From: Fluviispira multicolorata
GTDB taxonomy: Bacteria > Bdellovibrionota_B > Oligoflexia > Silvanigrellales > Silvanigrellaceae
Length of the DNA stretch: 64,000 bases
Reading direction: 5' to 3'
Assembly (NCBI RefSeq): GCF_009208585.1
Contig: NZ_WFLN01000005.1
Coordinates: 81,372 to 145,371 of the forward strand
Positions 18,142-27,160 of the stretch are shown here, piece by piece (the stretch's first letter is position 1; every line of letters begins with the position of its first letter). The position numbers and the translations under genes were made by a program. Below the pieces are notes generated by a model. That model had not been told where the DNA came from and ran no database searches. It saw only the letters and a list, made by a program, of their open reading frames with translations.

Positions 18142-18318
18142 CATTTTTAATTATATCTATTTATGTTAAATAAATAAAAATAAAATAAAGTATACTAATC
18201 ATTATAATATATAGTTTTTAATTAAATAAAATATTTAGTCTAGATTGTTGCATGTTTCTAATTATTATTTTAATGCTAATTTGTGTTTTTGTAGTTAATA
18301 ATACATACGAGGTTAAAT

Positions 18319-18924
18319 ATGAAATTTAAGTCTTTAATTTGTTTAGCAACTGTTGCTGTTACTTCTTCTGTTTCTGCTCAAGAGACTGAAAGTAATAAGA
18401 ATATTAATATTATCGGTGGTCTTGGAGCTACTTTCTTAAATGATATGGATCCACAACTTGGAAGTGATAATAAAATGAAAGGTGCTGAATTAAATTTTTC
18501 TGGCCTTTATTCTTTCCCAAAATTTGGAATGGTAAGTCCTGTTGCTGGTTTAGGACTACATTCTGCTTACACAACTCGAAAAGAAGGTAGTGCTAGAATT
18601 GATGCCTATTGGACAAGTTTAGAAGCAAACGCAGGTGTAAAGATTGATATTGTTCCTCAATTTTCTTTATTTACTCTTGCGAATGTCGGTTATGCTATAG
18701 GAACTCGTACTGAAGTTAAGGCAGGAGATGTAACTATTGGTACAGATGCTAAAAATCATTACTATTTTGGTGCGACTGCTATGGGAATTGTTCCAGTTAC
18801 AAGTACAGTTGGCGTGGGCGCTATGTTCTCGTACAATAGACATTCCTTGGAAACCAAAGACTCTTCAGTTAAATTGACATTCGATCAATACACAACAGGT
18901 GTAGTTGTTAGTTACAGCCTCTAA
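18319..18924 (+). CDS. Small outer-membrane beta-barrel-type protein
   Basis: A 201-residue protein with a signal peptide (about residues 1-20, ending VSAQE). The mature part alternates Gly/aromatic residues in predicted amphipathic strands (for example GGLGATFLND, AVAGLGLHSAYT-like, NVGYAIGTRT, YFGATAMGIVPVT) and ends in a hydrophobic strand GVVVSYSL. This is the pattern of 8-stranded OmpA/OmpW-like or outer-membrane protein beta-barrel families. Function unknown; a structural or adhesion role is possible. It is followed by a strong palindromic terminator and appears monocistronic. Confidence 0.75.
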   Translation: MKFKSLICLATVAVTSSVSAQETESNKNINIIGGLGATFLNDMDPQLGSDNKMKGAELNFSGLYSFPKFGMVSPVAGLGLHSAYTTRKEGSARIDAYWTSLEANAGVKIDIVPQFSLFTLANVGYAIGTRTEVKAGDVTIGTDAKNHYYFGATAMGIVPVTSTVGVGAMFSYNRHSLETKDSSVKLTFDQYTTGVVVSYSL

Positions 18925-18945
18925 TTTATTAATTAGAGTTAATAT

Positions 18946-18979
18946 AAAAAGGATATTAATTATAATTAATATCCTTTTT
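18946..18979. terminator. Bidirectional terminator, perfect 34-nt palindrome
   Basis: Positions 18946-18962 and 18963-18979 are fully complementary (17 bp), beginning AAAAAGGATATTAATTA, so each strand has an A-tract before and a T-tract at the end of the stem. In RNA the apex would open into a small loop. It ends the beta-barrel gene on the plus strand and overlaps the last codons of the convergent 89-residue gene. Confidence 0.85.
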
Positions 18980-19225
18980 TGTTGTCAGATAATTATCTGA
19001 TTCATCTTCTGAATAATGTAAATTTAAATTTTCTTTTGATTGATTCTCTTTTCTCCATAAAAACCAAGCGATGGATTGTTCGGCAAGCCATGCATAGTGT
19101 TCCTGTGCATTTGAGGGGATTTGTGATTCGCAGAAGGATTTCGCTTCTTCATAGGTAGCACTTGGATTTTCGTCAAGCCATTTTCTAAAACAATTTTTAA
19201 ATTCATTTTTATCAAACATATTCAT
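18956..19225 (-). CDS. Small hypothetical protein
   Basis: An 89-residue protein with a good AAGG ribosome binding site six bases before the ATG at 19225. It is soluble and rich in Trp, Glu, Asn and Lys, with HYAWLAEQSIAWFLWRKEN as the most distinctive part (Trp-rich helix). The C-terminal about 8 residues are encoded by one arm of the shared terminator palindrome, so the tail is probably unconstrained. I do not recognise a family. Confidence 0.6.
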   Translation of the reverse strand: MNMFDKNEFKNCFRKWLDENPSATYEEAKSFCESQIPSNAQEHYAWLAEQSIAWFLWRKENQSKENLNLHYSEDESDNYLTTKKDINYN

Positions 19226-19394
19226 TCACGCCTTTTAGCAGAACGTATAAAAATACTTGCTTATTACTCAAGCATTGGTTTTTTTTCGGAAAAAAAACTG
19301 GGTTCTTGAGTGAGATTTGCTATAAATTATGTGAAAATGGACAGGTACAGTCTGTCTGCTTTAAGATAAAGAACCAAAATTTAAGGAAACTAAT

Positions 19395-20093
19395 ATGAAT
19401 CGAATCACAATTGAATCAAAGTTTGTCAGCAATGACGCCTTGTTTGAGCTCAAACGTGCATCCGAGCTTAAAATTCCCAAAGAGCTTTCTAATTTTTTAC
19501 AAGAAGTGGAATTTCCATGGAAAGCTTTAGGTAAAGCCCTCACTCAGTTTGTTGAAAGCGCTATTCAAAAAATCCCTTTAGAGGATCGCATGAGAGGGCA
19601 GGTGAGTCCGCAAGCTATTCTTGAGAATAAGGAGTTCATAGTAATTTGCGAAGGCGCTGTGGTCGAGCCAGGAGCGTATATTACAGGCCCAACTTTTATT
19701 GGCCCCAAAGCTGTCGTGCGACATGGTGCTTATATCAGAGGGTCTGTTTATATCTCCGAAGGTGCTGTGGTGGGACATACCACTGAGTGTAAAGGGGCTA
19801 TTCTTTTACCAAATGCAAAAGCAGCCCATTTTAACTATGTTGGCGATTCCATTTTGGGTTATGATTGTAATTTAGGGGCTGGAACAAAGCTTGCAAATTT
19901 AAAAATGAATCATAGCAATATTATTCTTCGTTTGGATAATAAAAAAGTGGATTCTGGCTTAAAAAAGTTTGGAGCAATTTTAGGAAATAGAGCGCAAACA
20001 GGTTGCAATTCTGTGACAAATCCTGGGACAATTATGTTACCCGAAGTTGTTTTATTACCCAACCAAACTGCGATAGGCATTTTAAAAAGATAA
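19395..20093 (+). CDS. Left-handed beta-helix protein, GlmU-like UDP-GlcNAc-diphosphorylase family
   Basis: A 232-residue protein. After about 60 helical residues, hexapeptide repeats run from about residue 75 on (AVVEPGAYITGPTFIGPKAV, then AYIRGSVYISEGAVVGHTTE). The KGAILLPNAKAAHFNYVGDS block followed by GYDCNLGAGTKLANLKMNH is the signature of the GlmU C-terminal-domain relatives often annotated as UDP-N-acetylglucosamine diphosphorylase. No nucleotidyltransferase N-domain is present, so it is probably an acetyltransferase-like protein rather than a bifunctional enzyme. It likely acts on sugar nucleotides in the cytoplasm. Confidence 0.82.
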   Translation: MNRITIESKFVSNDALFELKRASELKIPKELSNFLQEVEFPWKALGKALTQFVESAIQKIPLEDRMRGQVSPQAILENKEFIVICEGAVVEPGAYITGPTFIGPKAVVRHGAYIRGSVYISEGAVVGHTTECKGAILLPNAKAAHFNYVGDSILGYDCNLGAGTKLANLKMNHSNIILRLDNKKVDSGLKKFGAILGNRAQTGCNSVTNPGTIMLPEVVLLPNQTAIGILKR

Positions 20094-20534
20094 TTACCTC
20101 TTATATAAATTTCCATAAAAATCACAAAATAAATTTACTCAATAAGTTTGTAGATTTGCATAACCTTATATGTTAGTTATTATACAATAATTGTGTTCAA
20201 TACATTTTTACAGCTATTCTTTTATAAAATTAAATAATTTTATAATATTAACTCTATTTATTGATAAAATTTCTCAAGAAGAAAAATAAAACTTCATATT
20301 CACTTTACAGTTAACTCATATTATATAAATAACTAAATTTTTTTTGGTATGTTTAATATATAAATATCATGTTGATAATTATATATAAATTATTTATACT
20401 TAAATATAAATACACTAGTGTGTTATAAATTAAAAAAAGTTGGCCATCCACTTGTTTTTTTGCTAAATAAACTTAACATAAAAAAATAGAATTTTTACTA
20501 TTCAAGGCTTTTGAGCCATAACCTATAGAGGTGG
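20094..20534. other. Long AT-rich intergenic region
   Basis: About 440 bp between the beta-helix gene and the lipoprotein gene, with extremely AT-rich runs and no coding frame of note. The last 15 bp hold a strong GAGGTGG ribosome binding site for the lipoprotein. No terminator with a GC stem and no RNA gene was recognised. Confidence 0.5.
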
Positions 20535-22226
20535 ATGATGACTCAGATCTCTCGTCTTTTACCCGTTGTTTCTGTTCTTTCATTATTTTTAATATCCTGT
20601 TCTAAAAACGAAAAATATTTTTCAGAAAATATTCAAAGTGCAAATGAAATTACAAAAGCAAGGAGTTCTGTTTTAAACAGTGACGGATCGTCAGCTAAGC
20701 TTTTGCAAGGATTTAATAAAATGGGTTTCCTCTTTTCAGAAAGTTGTTTAGAGGGAGGTGAATCTGTTCTTCCAAAGGGAATAGAAAAATCAATTGTTGA
20801 TTTTTCGGATAACCTAAAAGAAAGTGATTTTAGAAAAGTATTAAATATTGGGATTTCTGCGACAGTACCCGTCAAAGGTGTTGATATTTCGCCAGAAATT
20901 AAATATGCACGTGAAGCTTCTGCCACAAAATTAAGTCGCACAACAACTTATTCAGTTTATGTCCGTTATGGTGAACATAAAATCACTCCAAAAGAAGGTA
21001 ATATTTATAAATTAAAAGCTGGTTTAGAAGATAATTTTAATAACAGCGGAAAATTAGAGAATGCATATAATTTTATAAAAAAATGTGGTGATGAGATAAT
21101 AACTTCACAGAGATTATCTGCAAAAATTTTATTAACTATGAAGCTTAATTTTGATTCTCAAAAAGTTTTAAATGATTTTCAATCTAAAATTGGTGTTTCT
21201 GTTAAAGATGTTTTGACAAAGCAAGAGCGTATTGGAATTAATCAAAACTTAAAATTATTAAATGAGGATACAAAAAAACAAATTTACTTAAATGTATATG
21301 GTTTTCAATTAGGAGGAGATCCAACAAAATTAGCATCTGTCCTAACGACAAAAGTGTCTTGTCGCTTGGATAAAATTGAAGAGTGCCAGCCATTTTTTGA
21401 TAGATTAAATCAATATGCTTCTGATGACTTCGTTAAACAATTGAGTGTAAAAGATGTAAATACTTGGGCTATCGAAAGTTCATCAACTGTTGAATATGAT
21501 GAATTGAATATTGCAAATCACAATGGAGTAAAGCTCGATTTTGCTTTAACCCATGATATAAACACAATGGAGCAATTGAGTAGGCTCAAAAGTGATGTAA
21601 GTCATGCAATATCTAAACAGATTGATAATTATACTTTAGCAAATTCTTTAATGAATGTAAAATATTTAGCAGAAGATGAAAAAAATGGTATAGATAATAT
21701 TTTAACTCTTTCGCATACAAATATAGAGATGTTACAAGCATTTTCTAGTCAATGCTATGTTAATTTAGTTGACTGTTTAAATAATTCTTCAGCTAAGTTA
21801 ACATCACTTGTTTCACAATATGATGAAACTTTGTTAGAGCCAAATATTGGGGAATTAATAGCAAAAATTCGTTCAAATAATGCTCCTCTCTCTGGGCAAA
21901 AAGAACGTTCATCTGAAGATTTTATTGACTTTAGCAAGGTCATAGAAAAAGGAAAATATTCAAGCTTTTATTTCAAAGTAAAAAATATTGATAATAATTT
22001 GATAAGAAATGCGAATGCTCGGTTTGATTTAAAATGCAATAAGCCTTGGTATAAAGGATATGACCCAGTGCTATTTGCATCAATTCATCCAAACTATGAG
22101 GTTTTAACAGACACAGTGACAATGAACTATAATTTCAATTGTGCTGGTCAAGAGGCTGTGTATGTTGCAAATCCAAAAGATATTGTGGAGAAAGACTTTA
22201 TTGTGGAAATCTGGGGACGTGAATAA
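20535..22226 (+). CDS. Large lipoprotein of unknown function
   Basis: A 563-residue protein whose first 23 residues end in a lipobox (LSLFLISCSKNEK), so it should be lipid-anchored after signal peptidase II cleavage at the Cys. The next 100 residues include GVDISPEIKYAREASATKLSR. Six or more further cysteines are present, several in short-spaced pairs (CRLDKIEECQPF, SQCYVNLVDCLNN), which fits a disulfide-bonded periplasmic or surface protein. The start could be either of two adjacent ATGs (20535 or 20538). No family recognised. A 26-bp terminator follows. Confidence 0.8.
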   Translation: MMTQISRLLPVVSVLSLFLISCSKNEKYFSENIQSANEITKARSSVLNSDGSSAKLLQGFNKMGFLFSESCLEGGESVLPKGIEKSIVDFSDNLKESDFRKVLNIGISATVPVKGVDISPEIKYAREASATKLSRTTTYSVYVRYGEHKITPKEGNIYKLKAGLEDNFNNSGKLENAYNFIKKCGDEIITSQRLSAKILLTMKLNFDSQKVLNDFQSKIGVSVKDVLTKQERIGINQNLKLLNEDTKKQIYLNVYGFQLGGDPTKLASVLTTKVSCRLDKIEECQPFFDRLNQYASDDFVKQLSVKDVNTWAIESSSTVEYDELNIANHNGVKLDFALTHDINTMEQLSRLKSDVSHAISKQIDNYTLANSLMNVKYLAEDEKNGIDNILTLSHTNIEMLQAFSSQCYVNLVDCLNNSSAKLTSLVSQYDETLLEPNIGELIAKIRSNNAPLSGQKERSSEDFIDFSKVIEKGKYSSFYFKVKNIDNNLIRNANARFDLKCNKPWYKGYDPVLFASIHPNYEVLTDTVTMNYNFNCAGQEAVYVANPKDIVEKDFIVEIWGRE

Positions 22227-22234
22227 TCAATAAG

Positions 22235-22294
22235 GCTTTAAAAATTAAAAAAGGGTTCTCATTATTTTGAGAACCCTTTTTTAATTTTTAAAGC
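22235..22294. terminator. Bidirectional terminator, 26-bp perfect stem
   Basis: 22235-22260 and 22269-22294 are perfectly complementary, with an 8-nt loop. The stem has a GC-containing core GGGTTCTC flanked by A/T tracts, so it works for both the lipoprotein gene (plus) and rpmF (minus), which converge here. Confidence 0.93.
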
Positions 22295-22300
22295 ACAAAA

Positions 22301-22507
22301 TTAGCGAAGAACTGCTAGAAGGTCTGCTTTAAGAATATTTTTTGCAATAAAACGGCCTTTATAGAATCCGCAGGACTCACAAACGGAATGTGGGAGTCTT
22401 GGAGCTGCACAGTTTGAGCACTTAGAAAAGTTAATTGGTGTTAAAGCGTCGTGAGCACGGCGCATATTACGGCGTGAACGGGAAACTTTCATCTTAGGAG
22501 TTGGCAT
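22301..22507 (-). CDS. rpmF: 50S ribosomal protein L32
   Basis: A 68-residue L32. It starts MPTPKMKVSRSRRNMRRAHD, typical of the family, and carries a CSNC...CESC zinc ribbon followed by GFYKGR. Its own promoter lies at 22643-22671, leaving a leader of about 130 nt, and a strong terminator follows the stop codon. The yceD (DUF177) and plsX/fabH genes that usually flank rpmF in Proteobacteria are absent here, so it is probably transcribed alone. Confidence 0.97.
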   Translation of the reverse strand: MPTPKMKVSRSRRNMRRAHDALTPINFSKCSNCAAPRLPHSVCESCGFYKGRFIAKNILKADLLAVLR

Positions 22508-22642
22508 ACTAGAATCCTCTTAGGGCAAATTTTAGCACATTTTAAAGTATTGAATTTGCTGCACACATTGTAAGTAAAAATTAACGAATGTGATATCTAG
22601 AGAGCATTTTCCCCATCACATCACGCAACAAAACGTCACATG

Positions 22643-22671
22643 TACATAATGGAGTGAAGAGCCTCTGTCAA
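22643..22671 (-). promoter_or_regulatory. Sigma-70-type promoter of rpmF
   Basis: On the minus strand, TTGACA (22671-22666) and TATGTA (22648-22643) are 17 bp apart, a perfect -35 and a four-of-six -10. It lies just downstream of the stop codon of the kinase-like gene (22675-22677). Confidence 0.8.
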
Positions 22672-22674
22672 TAG

Positions 22675-25600
22675 CTATCCGACACGCTTTAAGGGATTGT
22701 CTTGATTTTGCAAAGGGTTCTCAACATCTTCATTTCTCTCAGAATTTACGTTTGTATGGTCTACATTATCTTCAGTATGCTCTTTTAAGTGAATTCTTTT
22801 TGCCGAAGCTTTCAGTGCAGCTCCAAGTGTGGACTCGATTAAATCTGTTTCAGTAGGGACAGATTTTTTAATAAAATCAGATATATGTTTGAGTTCACTC
22901 TCACTTAACTCTGCAGTGCGAACGTTGTTTTGAAAGTTATGAAGAAACTCTAAGATGTAATTTATTGCGACTCCTTGCTCAGGATATGCTTGAGAAATGT
23001 CATACTGTTCTATCCTTTCTGAGCGTATGTGAGTCACCTGCGCTGTAGGAGAAAAAGTAAGCTTTTCTTTTCTCTCTTCTGAGTCTAAATTTATGATTTC
23101 ATTGGATATAATATTTAAGTCCGTACGCGCTTTGTTAGCAAGACGGTGGGATGACCAATGAAACCCAGCACGTAACAAATTTTGGGATAAGAAATGTAAT
23201 CTTTCTGTATCTTGGGTACTTGATTTGTCTATTTTTATGTTTTCTTTTATGGCTCTATCTTCTCCCCAGTATTTTGTAAAAGTTTCTTTTTTTCTTAGAA
23301 ATGCTTTTGTTAGAGATATAAAAAAATTCTTTCTCTTTCTAATTTTAATACTTTGGCTTTGGCTGCTTCTTAAAAGAGCTGTATATTCAATGACTTTAAG
23401 CGCAAAAGACTCTGGCGCATATTCCATATGCATAGATGTATTAAACCATTGTCTAATTTGCTTCTCTTTCGCTTCCTGAGTCACCATAGAAGCACTTTGG
23501 GCATGCCCTCCTTCAAATAAATAATGAGTGTACAGAAGGAGCTGATCTGTTTTTTCAGCAAGTATATTACCTATAAACATTTCGTCCCCCGGAACTTTTT
23601 TTAGACTTGGGTGCACTTGTTTTAAAAAAAGAATAGTATATCCGATATCCCAATCTACTAATTCAAAATCTTGCATTTTTTTTATGTATTTCTGAATATT
23701 TGTTTTATGATTTAATATTTGATCAATTGGAAGTTTTTCAAATTCAACCAATAAATATAATTTATGTGCACATTGTCTAAGAGAAAGTGGCAATTCTCCA
23801 GAAGATGAATTTATTCTGTCTAAATTCTTTTTACTTTCATGTAAATCTCCTTCATAAAAAAAGGAACACCAAGCTCTCATTAAAAGAACTTCATATAGAG
23901 CCATATCATTGCCAATACGTCCAGATAAATCAGTTATTGTTTCAAGAATAAAAGATCGAGTTTTAGTTGAAATATTTCTTTCTGCACATAGAATTAAAGA
24001 AAATAAAAGATGAATAGTATCTTCTCCATCATTATTTTCAATTGTGAATTGCAAAGCACGCATTACTTGAGGAAACAGGATATTATTATCAATCCAGCCG
24101 ACACAAGATCTAAGAAGTTGTGAAAGAACAATCCCTCGAATGGGTTTTGAGCGAGGAGAAAGTGGAAGCTTTTCTGTTTTAGATTCTTCACTGTTTTCAA
24201 TTTTTATAAAACTTTTAAATAATAATTTAATATTTTTAGATTCCTCAGCGTCATAAAAAGCTTGAGGATCGGAAAGTTTTTTTTGAATTTTATACAACTC
24301 AAATTCAATTGCTGATTTGTAAGTAAAGTTTATACTGTGTGGTATATCTGAAAACAATTCGGCTTTCTCAGATTGTTGAATAATCTTTAAAAACTCTTCT
24401 GTTCTTTTCTCTTTATTTTTATATTGAGATGGAAAGAAATTTTTCATTGAAAGAATAGATTTTCTTTTTGAATTCATCAAATTCCAGCCAACAGCACGAT
24501 AATATTTTTCAGCTTGCTCAATATCGCCTAATGACTTTGAAAGATCTGCAATATGTTCTCGTATTTTTGGAACGAGTACAGACGCATCGTCGGGACGATC
24601 TTTTTCGACAGACTCTCCGAGCATTTGCAATTTACTTATAACAAATTCAGCGGAATTTATATCAAATAATTCTTCTGAAGCGACGAGAAGGGAAGAATAA
24701 GCTCCAAAAGCACTTTTTGATAAATCGCTTTTTGAAAGGTATTCAGAAATATGAATGATGTCAAAAAGAGTGGTTTTATCATGAATATTATTACATAAAT
24801 ATTCTGAAAGTATATAATATATTTCAGACTTTGTTTTTTTGCTTAATAGTAATGATAAACTAAGCCATATATATTGATGTTCCCAAAAATAACATTGTAA
24901 ATGTCCTGTTAACGCATCTCTATTTTCTGAAACCAACCCAATTTTGATTGCTGTTTTCAGTGCATCATATGCTAAGTGTAAAGGATCCTTTTTCTTTTCA
25001 AGTTCTTCTTCCTCTTCTTCTGTCAATGGTCTTACTTCTTCTACTTTCTTATCTTCTTTAATTAAATCTTCAGGTTCAGGGCCTTCTGGGAAAGTATCCA
25101 CCTTCCCGTGATGATAATTGTTTGAGAAAATATCTTGCATTAAGATAACTTTGCTACTTAATAATTCAATAATTTCTGTGCTTATTTGTAAGTCAACCAT
25201 AGACCATGTCGCTAGAAATCGAGCTTGTTGACTGGTTAAATTATTAAGTTTTGTGACCCAAAAAGATCTTGTTCTATCATCTTTTAAGGTTGAATATGTG
25301 GGATCCTGGTGTTTAAGAGAATTGAGTTCTTTTTTATTATCAATATCGTTGATTTCTTCTTCAGAACGCACTCCAATAACCCATTTAATATTTTTTGTTT
25401 GTTTTTTTAAGAGGCGAAGTAATACAGCAAGAGATGAATTATCGGCTCTATTAATATCATCAATAATTATCATACTTAATTTAGAAGAACCTAATATTTT
25501 TTCAAATATTTTGTCAATATTGTTATGTAAGCATTCATGTCTAACCTGAATAAGTAAATTTTTCATATTTTTATTATGAGAAGACTTATTGTCTCCATAT

Positions 25601-27006
25601 TTTATGAGAGAAGGTAGTACATAAAAGACTGAATCAATTTCACTGCCTAAATTATAAAATAATGTACGAAGTTCTTGGAGAAAAAGCGGATTATAGAAAA
25701 GCGTATTATTAAGTAAACAATTGCAAAACTCATCTAAACTCGAAAATGGAATGTTAATTGGACTGAATTTGACTCCATAATAAATAGTATTTTTTTGAAT
25801 TACATTCATTCCAGTATTTAAATTTCTCATAAATATATATTTATTTGCTGTTTTATTACGAGCATCTATCCAAAATCGGTTATTATGATTTCTGGCTTTA
25901 TCTATACAAAATTGCACAAGGTTTTCAGGGATATCAAATTGTTTGTTAAGAATGTTTTTGTCTGAGTTTTCATCGAATTCTGGGATAAATTCATTAAAAA
26001 AATTATTTAAATTTTGGTGTTCAGTTGATTCAGCAAGTCTATTAGCTAAAAGCATAACTTCATAAGCGAACTCTCGAGATCCTATTGTTCTTTTCTCGGG
26101 AGCTGGATTTACAGCTTTGCTTAAGATGACTTTTAAACGTTTCATAACATCGGTAACGGGGTGGCGTGTGTTCCACTTATACCATTTTTTTCCAAAATTA
26201 AATACATTGCTATCGCTAATAATATATAAAGGCCACAATGCATTTAAGGCAGAACTCTTTTCAATTGATATCATTCCTAAATCATAAGCCATAATGGCTG
26301 CTAGGCTATAAATATCAGAGTTTTCCTGATAACAGCCGTCTAGAATACCGCGTGCTTCGGGGGGAAGCCAATAATTTCTATTAATAATTTCATTCGCTTG
26401 AGATGATTTTTCTTCTAGATTATGCGATTGATATGGAAGAAAGTGAGCATAACCTCCGTCAAGTAGGGATATGTGTGGAACCTCCTCTTTTTTATCAAAA
26501 AATTCAGAATCATACGATTGTTTTAAGTCAACCGCACTGCGATCTTTTATAAGAATATTTTCTGGTTTTATATTTCCATGCAGTATTCCTTTTGCGTGAT
26601 AGTAGGATAGATTTTCAAAAATGCGCACCCAAAGCCTAAGACGATTGCGAAAGCGAATAATTTCTTCTGGTTTGTAGGGCAGTTCTTTTTCCATATTTTC
26701 AGCAAGAGTCACGCCATCAACCCAAAGTGAATAAATTTCAATCTCATTGGTTTTTAAATAAAGCTCCATATTTTCACCATATTCGATGAAAAATATTTTT
26801 TTAATAATTTCTAAGCTGTCTTGGATCTTTAATTTTGTTAGGCGCATTTTTCCGAGGTTGATAACACGAATTGTTTTCTTTCTTAACTCATCTGCACGTT
26901 GCATACGAGAAATGACAGTGCTGGTTTTAGTTGAAAGTGTTCCAACTTTATCAACGCCAGCATCTTCTCGTTGAGATATTTGTGCTATGAGTTTTTCGTT
27001 TTCCAT
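22675..27006 (-). CDS. Giant protein with degenerate Ser/Thr kinase, ATPase and helical repeat regions
   Basis: About 1443 residues from the ATG at 27006, which has GGGGT just upstream; a TTG at 27039 has no such site. The first 280 residues follow a Hanks-type kinase: ILHGNIKPENILI is the catalytic loop, but Asn replaces the catalytic Asp of HRDLKPEN, the metal-binding DFG is DGG, and the P-loop glycines are not evident. YWLPPEARGILDG matches the activation/APE segment. The middle (about residues 330-620) resembles an AAA_16-type ATPase: a Walker B (MIIIDDINRADNSS) is present near residue 510, but no Walker A is visible. An acidic linker follows, then about 700 residues of helix pairs reminiscent of TPR. 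It resembles kinase-ATPase-TPR signalling giants but is probably a pseudoenzyme scaffold. Confidence 0.82.
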   Translation of the reverse strand: MENEKLIAQISQREDAGVDKVGTLSTKTSTVISRMQRADELRKKTIRVINLGKMRLTKLKIQDSLEIIKKIFFIEYGENMELYLKTNEIEIYSLWVDGVTLAENMEKELPYKPEEIIRFRNRLRLWVRIFENLSYYHAKGILHGNIKPENILIKDRSAVDLKQSYDSEFFDKKEEVPHISLLDGGYAHFLPYQSHNLEEKSSQANEIINRNYWLPPEARGILDGCYQENSDIYSLAAIMAYDLGMISIEKSSALNALWPLYIISDSNVFNFGKKWYKWNTRHPVTDVMKRLKVILSKAVNPAPEKRTIGSREFAYEVMLLANRLAESTEHQNLNNFFNEFIPEFDENSDKNILNKQFDIPENLVQFCIDKARNHNNRFWIDARNKTANKYIFMRNLNTGMNVIQKNTIYYGVKFSPINIPFSSLDEFCNCLLNNTLFYNPLFLQELRTLFYNLGSEIDSVFYVLPSLIKYGDNKSSHNKNMKNLLIQVRHECLHNNIDKIFEKILGSSKLSMIIIDDINRADNSSLAVLLRLLKKQTKNIKWVIGVRSEEEINDIDNKKELNSLKHQDPTYSTLKDDRTRSFWVTKLNNLTSQQARFLATWSMVDLQISTEIIELLSSKVILMQDIFSNNYHHGKVDTFPEGPEPEDLIKEDKKVEEVRPLTEEEEEELEKKKDPLHLAYDALKTAIKIGLVSENRDALTGHLQCYFWEHQYIWLSLSLLLSKKTKSEIYYILSEYLCNNIHDKTTLFDIIHISEYLSKSDLSKSAFGAYSSLLVASEELFDINSAEFVISKLQMLGESVEKDRPDDASVLVPKIREHIADLSKSLGDIEQAEKYYRAVGWNLMNSKRKSILSMKNFFPSQYKNKEKRTEEFLKIIQQSEKAELFSDIPHSINFTYKSAIEFELYKIQKKLSDPQAFYDAEESKNIKLLFKSFIKIENSEESKTEKLPLSPRSKPIRGIVLSQLLRSCVGWIDNNILFPQVMRALQFTIENNDGEDTIHLLFSLILCAERNISTKTRSFILETITDLSGRIGNDMALYEVLLMRAWCSFFYEGDLHESKKNLDRINSSSGELPLSLRQCAHKLYLLVEFEKLPIDQILNHKTNIQKYIKKMQDFELVDWDIGYTILFLKQVHPSLKKVPGDEMFIGNILAEKTDQLLLYTHYLFEGGHAQSASMVTQEAKEKQIRQWFNTSMHMEYAPESFALKVIEYTALLRSSQSQSIKIRKRKNFFISLTKAFLRKKETFTKYWGEDRAIKENIKIDKSSTQDTERLHFLSQNLLRAGFHWSSHRLANKARTDLNIISNEIINLDSEERKEKLTFSPTAQVTHIRSERIEQYDISQAYPEQGVAINYILEFLHNFQNNVRTAELSESELKHISDFIKKSVPTETDLIESTLGAALKASAKRIHLKEHTEDNVDHTNVNSERNEDVENPLQNQDNPLKRVG

Positions 27007-27076
27007 GATACCCCGTACAATAAACTCACTTTTTTCCAAATAATGTATCGGCGTAAAGTTTTTGTTCCGTAGGCGT

Positions 27077-27104
27077 GTTACAAAAAAATAAAATTCATTA
27101 TAAT
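27077..27104 (+). promoter_or_regulatory. Candidate promoter of alr-queA-tgt
   Basis: GTTACA (27077-27082) and a perfect TATAAT (27099-27104) are 16 bp apart. The transcript would start near 27111, leaving about 50 nt before the alr ATG. Confidence 0.6.
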
Positions 27105-27160
27105 TGTTGTTAAACTCAATGTCCTATCGCGTGTGAGTTAACTGTTTTGAAGGAGTGCAT

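Noticed and set aside
18248..18276. TTGCAT-17-TAATGC as promoter of the beta-barrel gene
   Set aside because: The -10 agrees at only two positions with the consensus.
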